Assembly: GCA_900319525.1 (NCBI GenBank)
Contig: ONOU01000001.1
Span: forward strand, 308,501 to 372,500
Direction of reading: 5' to 3'
DNA from: an uncultured Prevotellaceae bacterium
GTDB lineage: Bacteria > Bacteroidota > Bacteroidia > Bacteroidales > Muribaculaceae
Length of the DNA stretch: 64,000 nucleotides
Part shown: positions 33,411 through 41,746 of the stretch, piece after piece
Layout: each line of letters starts with the position of its first letter
How positions within the stretch are numbered: the stretch's first letter is position 1
The notes under the pieces: model-generated
Seen by the model: the letters and a program-made list of their open reading frames with translations, nothing else
Told to the model about the DNA's origin: nothing
Databases searched by the model: none
Position numbers and translations under genes: made by a program

Positions 33411-34643
33411 TTACTTGATAACCTTAGCGGCGGTGGTGGTGCCATCGGTGTAGGTGGTCACCTGGATGGTCAAGCCGCTGGGCTGAGCCATTTCCTGGCC
33501 AGCCACGTTAAAGTAGCGAACGTCAGCCACTTGCTTGCCTGCATTGAGTTCATCGGCTGCACTGGGCTTGTCATAGACATCAAGATAAACGATGTCAGAC
33601 TTGTTGGTCACACCATCAACGGTGTAAGTGAGCTGCATACCGATGCGCCAGCTGAACATGGGGTTGTCACCCATGTTGGTGCGATAGAAGTAAACGCGAC
33701 GCAGGTAGAAGTCCTCACCACCATAACCATAAGGAATCTCGGTCATGTCAGTGTCAAAACCGTTCTTGGCACCATAGGTAGCATAATCAAACGTGAACAG
33801 CTCATCATCGTCGGTAAAGATGCTGTAAGTCAAGTAATCAGCATCAAGGGCATTACCGTCAACGTCCACGAGGTTAATGTTGAAGTCAAGGCGTGTGTAA
33901 CCATCCTCCTCGCCGCTATCAAAGAAGTCTATCACCTCAGGATTGGCAGGAACGGCGGGAACAGCATCGCCAAGCATGGTCCAGGTCGAGCCCCACTCGA
34001 TGGTAGCTACTGAACCATCGTCGCTCCAGAGGCCGCAAAGGCCCGTAGCCACGCAGTTGTAGGGATAGGGATTGTCAACACTGCCCTCACTATTCTCCAT
34101 GGTGATGGTACCGTTCTCGGGATCGATGGAATAGATCACCTCTTCGATACGGTCATCGGCAATGAAATCGAGCCAGTACAAGCCGTCACCCAGGTCAATG
34201 ACATCGGTCGAGCCCCATGCCAGAACCACACCATAGCCATATTCTTCATTATAGGCAATGTACTGTCCCAGGGGTACCGAAATGGCCAGACCGTCGGGAC
34301 TTAACTCACCGACAACCCAAACGCCAGTACCCTCGCCATAGCACATAATGTCCTGGATATAAACAGTGTGGCCGTCCTCGGCATAGACAACCTTTACTCG
34401 GCCACTCTGATAATCAGTGTCGTAGCCAAAGAGGCTTGAAAGCAGATACTCACCTCCGCGCAGGTAGTTCACCACAGTACCCTCAGGCTGCTCGGTGATG
34501 ATATCAACACGCGAGGGAGCATTCACCGTCTGGGATGAACGGGGATTAACAAAGGGGCGGTAAGCCTCACCGCGAGAGGTCACGCCAGCCATTGCGCTGA
34601 TGGCAACAGCAACACTCAGCACGAGTAACGTAAATTTCTTCAT
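33411..34643 (-). CDS. Secreted beta-rich protein with sorting-like C-terminus
   Basis: The 410-residue product starts at the ATG at 34643 (signal MKKFTLLVLSVAVAISAMA); a longer in-frame start at 34730 lies upstream of the -7 box and is rejected. The middle has many Gly/Asp/Tyr-rich strands (for example YLRGGEYLLSSLFGYDTDY) with no family I can name. The last ~35 residues, VRYFNVAGQEMAQPSGLTIQ and then VTTYTDGTTTAAKVIK, resemble type IX secretion C-terminal signals of the YNxxGQ kind. It has its own promoter and terminator. Confidence 0.72.
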   Translation of the reverse strand: MKKFTLLVLSVAVAISAMAGVTSRGEAYRPFVNPRSSQTVNAPSRVDIITEQPEGTVVNYLRGGEYLLSSLFGYDTDYQSGRVKVVYAEDGHTVYIQDIMCYGEGTGVWVVGELSPDGLAISVPLGQYIAYNEEYGYGVVLAWGSTDVIDLGDGLYWLDFIADDRIEEVIYSIDPENGTITMENSEGSVDNPYPYNCVATGLCGLWSDDGSVATIEWGSTWTMLGDAVPAVPANPEVIDFFDSGEEDGYTRLDFNINLVDVDGNALDADYLTYSIFTDDDELFTFDYATYGAKNGFDTDMTEIPYGYGGEDFYLRRVYFYRTNMGDNPMFSWRIGMQLTYTVDGVTNKSDIVYLDVYDKPSAADELNAGKQVADVRYFNVAGQEMAQPSGLTIQVTTYTDGTTTAAKVIK

Positions 34644-34709
34644 ACGCTTGTTTGATTTTAGTAATGATTTATTATTGATAATCTGAATGATAACATTCCT
34701 AATTTGCTG

Positions 34710-34717
34710 CAAAATTA
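34710..34717 (-). promoter_or_regulatory. -7 box of the secreted-protein gene
   Basis: The minus strand reads TAATTTTG, a match to TAnnTTTG, 66 bases before the ATG at 34643. The -33 position is only weakly matched. Confidence 0.5.
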
Positions 34718-34833
34718 CGTAAAAAATCATTCACCTCACATAAGAACAACCCTAAATGAACTCATAATCAGCTAAAAGTTATTAACAATTCAAGTTTCTA
34801 TAGCAGCTTCTCCACTTTAAAAACTTCCCTCCT

Positions 34834-34851
34834 CATAGCATTCAGCACACT
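34834..34851. repeat. 18-base motif shared with 45255-45272
   Basis: CATAGCATTCAGCACACT differs at one base from the motif in the leader of the TonB receptor gene. Here it lies in the 326-bp gap between divergent promoters; the rest of the gap holds only those promoters. Confidence 0.5.
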
Positions 34852-34911
34852 GATCTGTCCCCAAAAACACACAAAAAGTCATACAAAACACACAAAACCC
34901 TGGTGTCAAAA

Positions 34912-34943
34912 TTGGGAAAAACAGTAAAAACTCATTATCTTTG
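34912..34943 (+). promoter_or_regulatory. Promoter of the AGCS symporter gene
   Basis: TTG (34912-34914), 21 bp, then TATCTTTG (34936-34943), 26 bases before the ATG. Confidence 0.65.
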
Positions 34944-34969
34944 CATTTTCAACCTTAATATACAATCTC

Positions 34970-36331
34970 ATGATGGAAACCTTGAACGACTTTTTCGCGA
35001 CATTAAGCGGTTACCTGTGGGGGTGGCCTATGATCATACTGTTGCTGGGAACTCACGTTTATCTCACCTTCAGGCTGGGAGTTCCCCAACGCAAGCTGTT
35101 AACCGCCATCCGCTTGTCCCTCAGCAAGGACAAAGACTCGACTGGTGACGTCTCGCAATTCGGAGCACTGGCAACAGCGCTGGCAGCGACCATCGGCACC
35201 GGCAACATCGTCGGCGTAGCGACAGCTGTCGCACTGGGAGGTCCTGGAGCCGTGTTGTGGTGCTGGCTATCAGGCGTGTTTGGCATCGCCACCAAGTACA
35301 GCGAGGGCCTGCTCGCCATCAAGTACCGCGTGAAAGCCGAGGATGGACGCATGCTGGGAGGCCCCATGTATGCCCTAGAGCGCGGTCTGGGATGGAAATG
35401 GCTTGCCGTGCTGTTTGCCGTGTTCACAGCACTGGCCTCGTTTGGCATCGGCAACACGGTGCAGGCCAACGCGATATCGACCATTGCCAACGAGTCCTAT
35501 GGCATTCCGGCATGGATCACCGGTGCAGTCGTCTGCCTACTCACGGCACTGGTGCTGCTGGGCGGCATCAAGAGTATCGCACGCGTGTGTGGCGCACTGG
35601 TTCCATTCATGGCTTTCCTCTATGTGGTTGGGTGCATCTACATCCTGATTGTCAACGGACAATACGTCTGGCCCGCCATCAAACTCATCTGTGAGTCGGC
35701 ATTCACGCCCCAGGCCGCAGGTGGTGGCTTTGTTGGCACAACGGTCATCGTTGCGGCCCGCATGGGTATCGCACGCGGCTTGTTCAGCAACGAGTCTGGT
35801 CTGGGCTCGGCACCCATTGTCGCCGCAGCTGCCCAGACACGCAATCCCGTGCGCCAAGCGCTGGTATCCTCGACGGGCACCTTCTGGGACACGGTGGTTA
35901 TCTGTGCCTTCACGGGGCTGGTGATAGTGAGTTCAATCCTCGCCTACCCCGACATCAGCAGCACCGATGGCGCCGCCCTTACCAAGGCCGCCTTCTCCAA
36001 GATCCCCTATGTGGGCAAGCCGTTGTTGACATTTGGCCTGCTGACGTTTGCATTTACCACCATCCTGGGCTGGTGCTACTATGGTGAGCGTGCGGTGGAA
36101 TATCTCAAGGGCAAGCGCTGGATGCTGGGCTACCGCATCGTGTTTGTCGGCATGGTATTTATCGGCAGCATCATCAGCCTGGACGTCGTGTGGAATGCCG
36201 CCGACTGCATGAACGCCCTCATGGCCATCCCCAACCTCGTCGCCCTGTTGTTGCTCAGCGGCGTTATCGCCCGTGAGACACGACATTACCTGCACGGCAA
36301 CCGACTGGACCACCACGCCCCAGGTCAATAA
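34970..36331 (+). CDS. Alanine/glycine:cation symporter (AGCS) family protein
   Basis: This 453-residue inner-membrane transporter has about eleven helices. Family signatures include GALATALAATIGTGNIVGVATA near residue 65, GGPMYALERGLG, and FSNESGLGSAPIVAAAAQT near residue 265. AGCS proteins bring in alanine or glycine with Na+ or H+. Length is typical. An alternative start is the next codon, since two ATGs are adjacent. It is a single gene. Confidence 0.93.
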   Translation: MMETLNDFFATLSGYLWGWPMIILLLGTHVYLTFRLGVPQRKLLTAIRLSLSKDKDSTGDVSQFGALATALAATIGTGNIVGVATAVALGGPGAVLWCWLSGVFGIATKYSEGLLAIKYRVKAEDGRMLGGPMYALERGLGWKWLAVLFAVFTALASFGIGNTVQANAISTIANESYGIPAWITGAVVCLLTALVLLGGIKSIARVCGALVPFMAFLYVVGCIYILIVNGQYVWPAIKLICESAFTPQAAGGGFVGTTVIVAARMGIARGLFSNESGLGSAPIVAAAAQTRNPVRQALVSSTGTFWDTVVICAFTGLVIVSSILAYPDISSTDGAALTKAAFSKIPYVGKPLLTFGLLTFAFTTILGWCYYGERAVEYLKGKRWMLGYRIVFVGMVFIGSIISLDVVWNAADCMNALMAIPNLVALLLLSGVIARETRHYLHGNRLDHHAPGQ

Positions 36332-36347
36332 AAACAAGGGTGAGCCA

Positions 36348-36376
36348 TTGCCGTTTTCATAATTATATTATCTTTG
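36348..36376 (+). promoter_or_regulatory. Promoter of the first ATP-grasp gene
   Basis: TTG (36348-36350), 18 bp, then TATCTTTG (36369-36376). The predicted start of transcription is downstream of the in-frame ATG at 36340, so the ATG at 36418 is used. Confidence 0.6.
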
Positions 36377-36417
36377 CAGGCAAGAATCAACGAATTATAG
36401 ACCCAATAACCAGAATT

Positions 36418-37524
36418 ATGAGAAGACAAATAGATGCCATACGTATCGGGTTTCGTGACCGGCTTCTTCGCCTTTATACTCATGATTATATCAAATTAAT
36501 GAGACGAAGGAACGCAAACCGGGAACTGAAGATTTTCAGGAAGCAATCGACTCCGTTAACTGCAGAGCAAAAGCAGGATATCCTTTCATTTTGGGACCAA
36601 TACCGTAATGTAAGAAAAGAGATGGACTGGTTTGCATTCTACAATACCGTATGCGAAAACAAGGAGTTGCTGAAATACTATATACCAGATACCATCTATT
36701 ATACCGAGATTGATACTTTCTTCACTAATCCGCGTCGATGCGAGACCCTTGATGATAAGAACCTCTATGATATCTACTTCCCCGATGTCAAGAGACCCTT
36801 AACCATCTTCAGGAAAATGAACGGCGAGTATTTTGATGAGCACTATCATGTGATTTCTCTTGAGCAGGCACTGGAAAGAAGCCAAAGGGCAGGCAAGGTT
36901 TTTGTCAAGGAGACCTTGATAGCTAGTGGCGGCCATGGTGTCAAATTCTTTGACCTCACATCTACACCTGTTGAGAAATTCGTCAATTGGCTCAATAAGA
37001 TGGATGACATCATCATTCAGGAGGCTGTCAAGCAGCACGAGACTCTGAGCAGTATACATCCTAACAGCGTCAACACCATCCGCATGATGTCTCTCTTCCT
37101 CGACGGTGAAACCACGATTCTGTCATCCCTGTTGCGAATGGGTGCCGGAGGAGCGCGTGTGGACAACGGAAGCAGCGGCGGCGTCTTCTGCGGCATCAAC
37201 GAGGACGGCACATTAAAAGAGAAAGGCCACTACACTGACGGACGCATCTGCACCCGTCACCCGCAGGGTATGGTCTTTAAAGGTTTCAAGGTAGTGGGTT
37301 ACGAGCGGTGCCGTGAAATCATTAAAGAAGTGGCTTCCCGCATGGCCACGGCAACCAGACTCATCTCATGGGACTTTGCCATCGGTGCCGACGGCGAACC
37401 CATCCTGATTGAGCTCAACCTCACCTATGGCGGCCTCTCGACCCACCTGTTGAGCAACGGGCCTCTGTTTGGCGACAGGACGCCCGAGATACTTTCCCGC
37501 GTGTATAACAAGCGCGGTTCCTAA
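36418..37524 (+). CDS. Sugar-transfer-associated ATP-grasp family protein, copy 1
   Basis: This 368-residue protein resembles the ATP-grasp family often found in capsule and polysaccharide loci (alpha-L-glutamate-ligase-related). Features are a Lys at KVFVKETLIASGGHGVKFF for ATP, LSSIHPNSVNTIRMMSLF, GAGGARVDNGSSGGVFCG and the metal-binding end SWDFAIGADGEPILIELNL. The substrate is unknown; family members are thought to attach amino or carboxylate groups to sugars. It is convergent with a diverged paralogue across the SRP RNA gene. No glycan genes are adjacent. Confidence 0.8.
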   Translation: MRRQIDAIRIGFRDRLLRLYTHDYIKLMRRRNANRELKIFRKQSTPLTAEQKQDILSFWDQYRNVRKEMDWFAFYNTVCENKELLKYYIPDTIYYTEIDTFFTNPRRCETLDDKNLYDIYFPDVKRPLTIFRKMNGEYFDEHYHVISLEQALERSQRAGKVFVKETLIASGGHGVKFFDLTSTPVEKFVNWLNKMDDIIIQEAVKQHETLSSIHPNSVNTIRMMSLFLDGETTILSSLLRMGAGGARVDNGSSGGVFCGINEDGTLKEKGHYTDGRICTRHPQGMVFKGFKVVGYERCREIIKEVASRMATATRLISWDFAIGADGEPILIELNLTYGGLSTHLLSNGPLFGDRTPEILSRVYNKRGS

Positions 37525-37550
37525 ATATTGTCAACTCTCCAAATAACACT

Positions 37551-37575
37551 GCCCCAGCCGTTTACCAGCTGGGGC
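37551..37575 (+). terminator. Terminator of the first ATP-grasp gene
   Basis: GCCCCAGC (37551-37558) pairs with GCTGGGGC (37568-37575), then A/T-rich bases. Confidence 0.75.
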
Positions 37576-37597
37576 AAAATATTTTCTCAAAAAAGTG

Positions 37598-37627
37598 TTG
37601 CCAGTTCAAGAAAAAGCAGTACTTTTG
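37598..37627 (+). promoter_or_regulatory. Promoter of the SRP RNA gene
   Basis: TTG (37598-37600), 19 bp, then TACTTTTG (37620-37627), ending four bases before the RNA 5' end proposed here. Confidence 0.7.
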
Positions 37628-37631
37628 CAGC

Positions 37632-37730
37632 GGGGTAAGTCCTACACGGCCAGCTCCCTCCCAATCCCCCAGGTCTTGACCGAAGCAAGGGTAACGAGGT
37701 TGTAGCGGCGCGCTGTAGCTCACTTGCCCT
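37632..37730 (+). ncRNA. ffs: Signal recognition particle RNA (bacterial small type)
   Basis: The ~99-base transcript has complementary ends: GGGTAAGT (37633-37640) pairs with ACTTGCCC (37722-37729). The apical part holds CCCCCAGGTC followed by GACCGAAGCAAGGG, the conserved SRP domain IV core bound by Ffh (CAGG opposite GAAGCA). A T-run (37730-37736) ends it and a good promoter precedes it. It guides inner-membrane and secreted protein targeting. Exact ends are approximate. Confidence 0.85.
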
Positions 37731-37776
37731 TTTTTTGTACCCCTACGCTTGACTCACCACAATGGTGTAAGAAGCA

Positions 37777-38760
37777 TTATTTGGGATTCAATATTGCCAT
37801 GATTTTCTCGTAGAATCCCGTGTTTCCCAGATATTCATACAACTCATAATCAGCGCTACAGTTTCCTTCTATAAGCTGGACGGAATCCTTCGTAATAGCG
37901 ACATCCCATCCCACAAAAGCCACTTGCGGCAATTTCTCAGATGCCCGCTCACAAATCTCAATCACCTGGTCCCACATCGGGATCTTGTAGCCCAGCATCA
38001 CAATATCAGTCTGCGGGTGAATCAAGTGCACATCACCAGCCTTGGACTTTCCATAGGAAGATACAACACCTGTTTTAAGGTCCACCTCATAGATAGAGCC
38101 TCCTCTTGCATAGTTATCAACAACGGTGTCACCCACGCCAGCCCTGAGAATAGCCTTCATCACATGACCCTTGCCGTCGGGGCCACACAGCGACATCGCC
38201 CTGATTGTATTCAAGCATGTATTACCAAATACCATATCGGGATGCTGGTAGAGGCATTCTTCAATCAGTGCATCGTGTGCGGCCAAATCGTCGAACAAGT
38301 GATGAAGATCTGTTTCGTCCTGCCCAGTATAGGTGAATTTCCGTATGCCATTCCCCTGCTTGTCGTTCAATGGCTTGATAATTATCGAAGGATATTTTTC
38401 CAAAAAATCCTTGAATTCACTAAATGTGGAACCCTTAATACACATCCAACCACGGTGAACGAATTCATGGAAAAACTCATTAAATTCCTTTTTGTTATTC
38501 AGATAATGGGTATATTTTCGGTTATTATACTTCTTTTCCAGATTCATCATGCGATAAAAGGTCAACCGGCGGCTACGTTCGGCGTTACTTAACCGCCAAA
38601 AGTCCCCTATGATGTACTGCCTGATGTGAGCCCCATGCCTCACAAAGGCAGACAGATAATCACACAGATGATACATCCTGCTATAACCTGTCTGCCCTGA
38701 CAATTGTGACAGTTCACGCCAGATTCTCTTGAAGTAATTAATTGCGATGTTGAAATTCAT
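37777..38760 (-). CDS. Sugar-transfer-associated ATP-grasp family protein, copy 2
   Basis: The 327-residue product shares layout with the protein at 36418: a helical N-terminus, KPLNDKQGNGIRKFTYTGQ in the ATP site, NTCLNTIRAMSLCG, RAGVGDTVVDNYARGG and the end VGWDVAITKDSVQLIEGN with acidic metal ligands. Sequence identity between the two is low, so they are old paralogues. The start at 38760 is used because the in-frame ATG at 38796 lies in the promoter. Function and substrate are not known. Confidence 0.78.
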   Translation of the reverse strand: MNFNIAINYFKRIWRELSQLSGQTGYSRMYHLCDYLSAFVRHGAHIRQYIIGDFWRLSNAERSRRLTFYRMMNLEKKYNNRKYTHYLNNKKEFNEFFHEFVHRGWMCIKGSTFSEFKDFLEKYPSIIIKPLNDKQGNGIRKFTYTGQDETDLHHLFDDLAAHDALIEECLYQHPDMVFGNTCLNTIRAMSLCGPDGKGHVMKAILRAGVGDTVVDNYARGGSIYEVDLKTGVVSSYGKSKAGDVHLIHPQTDIVMLGYKIPMWDQVIEICERASEKLPQVAFVGWDVAITKDSVQLIEGNCSADYELYEYLGNTGFYEKIMAILNPK

Positions 38761-38793
38761 TTCTTGAAGGCAACTATTGGTTATTAAATATCG

Positions 38794-38801
38794 CAAAAGT
38801 A
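38794..38801 (-). promoter_or_regulatory. -7 box of the second ATP-grasp gene
   Basis: The minus strand reads TACTTTTG, matching TAnnTTTG, 33 bases before the ATG at 38760; this supports the shorter start. Confidence 0.5.
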
Positions 38802-38863
38802 CTCATTTTCCCGGAAAACCGAAAAAACGCACATCAATTCTTCTGAAACTAGCTCATATTTTA

Positions 38864-40069
38864 TTACCGTAGCATGTCGGCGACCTCGTCGAGTGAGCCG
38901 TCGTTGGGCGAGGGTGTCACACCCAGCAGATAGCACAGCAGGGGGTAGATGCAGACGTTGCGGAAGCGGTCCTGCTTTTCATAGCCCACCTTGAAGTCGG
39001 GGCCCACGGCACGAAAGCCAACCTGCATGTCGGCCGCCATGTGGTCAAAGCCGTGGCTGCCGCGTTGCGTCTTGCTGGGCTTGTCAGCAAAGAGCCATCC
39101 CACATCGGGCAAAACGACCACATCGCCCATATTCTTGTTGGTGCCGTAGCCCAGATAGGCGGGGATGTCGGCACGCTTCCAGGCACGGATGTGGTCCACA
39201 CCTTGCAGGGCATCACAGATCGAGTCGATGTACTGGGGCGCGCTGGCATAGATGAGCGTGGGATAATCGTTGCAGAAACGTTCATACCACCGCTTGGGCA
39301 GCACATCGTCGATATCGACAAAGCGCTTGGGATCCACACTGGTCATGCCGTGGTCACCGGTGATGATGAGGTTCACCTGACTGGCGATGGGCAGCATCTG
39401 GATGCGGGCCCACATTTTGCTCAGCAACAGGTCGACGTCTTCCATCGCACGACGCGTCAAGCGGTTGAGCGGTCCATAGCTGTGGCCACTGCGGTCAGGT
39501 TCCTCAAAGTAGGCCATTACCAGGTGGGGGCGATCCTTCTCGGGCAGACGCAGCAAGCGGATGATTTCATCTACTCGGGCCTCAAAGCCCATTTTCCCGC
39601 TCTCGGTTTGATAGTCGCGCCAGTAGGTAGGATGGTCTCCATTGATGGTCACATCGCTGCCCACCCAGAAGACCGTCGCCGTCTTCACGCCTTGATGCTT
39701 GGCCGTGAGCCACACGGGGTCTCCGCCATAATACTTGCCATCGGCACGCGTCACCTTGTTCTTCAACGAGTACTCCACCCCACCCTCACGGTCCCAGAAG
39801 GAGTTGGCAATGATGCCATGATGGTCGGGAGTGAGGCCTGTGGCCAGCGTGTAGTGATTGGGGAACGTCTTGCTCGGGAACGATGGTTGCATCACGGCTT
39901 TGACTCCCTCTCGAGCCAGCTGCTGCATGAAGGGCACGTCATAGGTGTCCAGATAGTCCCAGCGCAGGCCATCAAGGGAAATAATCACCGTGTAGGTATC
40001 ACGACCGGCAGCCATCGCATGCCACGGCAACATTGCCATCAACAATAACAGATAAAGCAGTCTTCTCAT
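38864..40069 (-). CDS. NPP-type alkaline phosphatase superfamily phosphodiesterase
   Basis: This 401-residue enzyme of the nucleotide pyrophosphatase/phosphodiesterase group has a signal peptide (LLLLMAMLPWHAMA). Metal and nucleophile motifs are IISLDGLRWDYLD (Asp), FPSKTFPNHYTL (Thr nucleophile), YFEEPDRSGHSYGP (Asp and His), ITGDHGM and GSHGFDH. It would hydrolyse nucleotide or other phosphodiester bonds in the periplasm or at the surface. It lies downstream of a BACON lipoprotein and a TonB receptor, but a hairpin at 40091-40114 may reduce read-through. Confidence 0.88.
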   Translation of the reverse strand: MRRLLYLLLLMAMLPWHAMAAGRDTYTVIISLDGLRWDYLDTYDVPFMQQLAREGVKAVMQPSFPSKTFPNHYTLATGLTPDHHGIIANSFWDREGGVEYSLKNKVTRADGKYYGGDPVWLTAKHQGVKTATVFWVGSDVTINGDHPTYWRDYQTESGKMGFEARVDEIIRLLRLPEKDRPHLVMAYFEEPDRSGHSYGPLNRLTRRAMEDVDLLLSKMWARIQMLPIASQVNLIITGDHGMTSVDPKRFVDIDDVLPKRWYERFCNDYPTLIYASAPQYIDSICDALQGVDHIRAWKRADIPAYLGYGTNKNMGDVVVLPDVGWLFADKPSKTQRGSHGFDHMAADMQVGFRAVGPDFKVGYEKQDRFRNVCIYPLLCYLLGVTPSPNDGSLDEVADMLR

Positions 40070-40090
40070 TTCAGTTTATTTTTTAAAGAA

Positions 40091-40114
40091 GGGGGTACCC
40101 TAATAGATACCCCC
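40091..40114 (-). terminator. Possible terminator before the NPP gene
   Basis: GGGGGTA (40091-40097) pairs with TACCCCC (40108-40114). On the minus strand TTCTTTAAAAAAT follows, so partial termination between the lipoprotein and NPP genes is plausible. Confidence 0.5.
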
Positions 40115-40192
40115 TCCTGGCTCAATTCATGAGTGAATGAAATTTCGCTTAGTAACAGGACTTAGAAATACTCTTGGTCCATTACCCCAAAT

Positions 40193-41716
40193 TTACTGGG
40201 CCTTCTTGTGAGAGAAGTAGATACCGTTGGCCAGTTGAGGAGTTCCGTTGTAGGTGCTCTTCACACCGATAACGCTCAGCTCATCACCGACAGCAATGCC
40301 GGCGGTCTCCAGCCAATTCTTACGGTTGTCGCCAGTTGCACCCCAACCGGGATAGCAACCATACACATAAACCTGATTGGTCTCATCCTCCAGATAGAGA
40401 TTACCATAGGTGGCATTGGCTACCTCGGTGATGTTACCAGTCAGCATGTAGTAAACATTGGGATTGTCTTCCTGATCCAGGAACTCGTCGATGGTCATGG
40501 GGGTCACGGTCTTGTAGTCCTCAAGGGTGGTGTTGGAGAGCTGGTCAGTGCCCTTATAGACAGCGCGCTTACCAACCAGGGTAACCACGTCACCGACCTT
40601 CAGGCCGGTGGTCTCAAAGAAGCCCTTCGCACCGATGCCATAGACATAAACCTCACCTGACCAGTCGCGGATATAGACGTTACCATAGGTGGGATTAGCA
40701 ATGCTGGTGATCACGCCAGTGATGCGGTACAGCGAGTTGTTGTTCTCGGTGGGTTCAAGCAGGAAGTCGGCAATCGACATTTCCTGGATGGAACCCTTCT
40801 GGTTGATGACAGCCTCGGCAGTGTATTCCTGACCCTTGTCGTCGGTGGTCTTGAACACAACGGTAGTGCTGCGGTCACCACCAGCGTTGGCATTGGCGTG
40901 GAAGGTCACAACGGGCTCGGCGCCGCCAGCAACCGACACGATACCCAGCCAGCTCTTGGCCTCCTCGGGAATCTCAACCGAGATGCCGTTGTTGGTCTTG
41001 CAGGTCAGGTTCACGGCTACATTACCGCCCTCAACGGGGATAGTGGCATCCTCGGGATCATAGCCCTCGACCTTGACGAGCGACTTCTGGATATTGACAA
41101 CAGTCACGTTAACCAGCTCGACAGTGGTGCCGTAGAGCTGCTTGGGACCCTCGACGGTAACGATGTCACCAACCTCCATGCCCCAACTCAAGAAGTTCTT
41201 CTCGTTGCCCTTGGCATCTAGGGTACCATAGATGGTGATTTCACCAGTCTCGTCACGCAGAATCCAGTTACCGTAGGTAGTGTTGGTGATCGTAGCCACG
41301 GTACCAGTTACACGGTAGGTTTTGCTCTCGGGACCGGCAATAATCTCGGCACAAGTAGCAGGGCTAACCACGGCCAAGCCTTGGATCACGTTGATGGTCT
41401 GGCTCTTGTCGGCACACGACACGTGCAGCACGGCAGTACGGCCATCCATAGTAGAAGGAGCGGTGAAGGTCACCTTGGTCTCACCAGCGCCACCATTCAT
41501 CGGACTCACGGTCAGCCATGCGGGGATCTCCTCAGCATCAAATGACCAAGCCTCCTTGGCATTCAGCGTGATCGTGTTGGATCCACCATCCACGTCAATA
41601 CCAACATAGGATGAGGAAACCTTGATCTCGTCCAGCAAGGTCATCGAATCGTCGTCAGAGCAGCTCGACAACAGGGCGACCAGTGCAAAAAATGAAATAA
41701 AATATTTAAGTTTCAT
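40193..41716 (-). CDS. BACON and OB-fold-like domain lipoprotein
   Basis: This 507-residue lipoprotein (FALVALLSSC signal) alternates two domain types. BACON-like beta domains lie at about residues 30-115 (AWSFDAEEIPAWLTVSPM) and 225-310. OB-fold-like domains of the DUF5689 kind follow at about 120-215, 315-410 and 412-505, each with a TYGNxxxxDxxxxxxVYG pattern (GNVYIRDWSGEVYVYG, GNLYLEDETNQVYVYG). It is probably exposed on the cell surface as the partner of the TonB receptor encoded 30 bp upstream. The ligand is unknown. Confidence 0.82.
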   Translation of the reverse strand: MKLKYFISFFALVALLSSCSDDDSMTLLDEIKVSSSYVGIDVDGGSNTITLNAKEAWSFDAEEIPAWLTVSPMNGGAGETKVTFTAPSTMDGRTAVLHVSCADKSQTINVIQGLAVVSPATCAEIIAGPESKTYRVTGTVATITNTTYGNWILRDETGEITIYGTLDAKGNEKNFLSWGMEVGDIVTVEGPKQLYGTTVELVNVTVVNIQKSLVKVEGYDPEDATIPVEGGNVAVNLTCKTNNGISVEIPEEAKSWLGIVSVAGGAEPVVTFHANANAGGDRSTTVVFKTTDDKGQEYTAEAVINQKGSIQEMSIADFLLEPTENNNSLYRITGVITSIANPTYGNVYIRDWSGEVYVYGIGAKGFFETTGLKVGDVVTLVGKRAVYKGTDQLSNTTLEDYKTVTPMTIDEFLDQEDNPNVYYMLTGNITEVANATYGNLYLEDETNQVYVYGCYPGWGATGDNRKNWLETAGIAVGDELSVIGVKSTYNGTPQLANGIYFSHKKAQ

Positions 41717-41746
41717 AATATTGATATGTTCTCTGTGACTTTTTTA

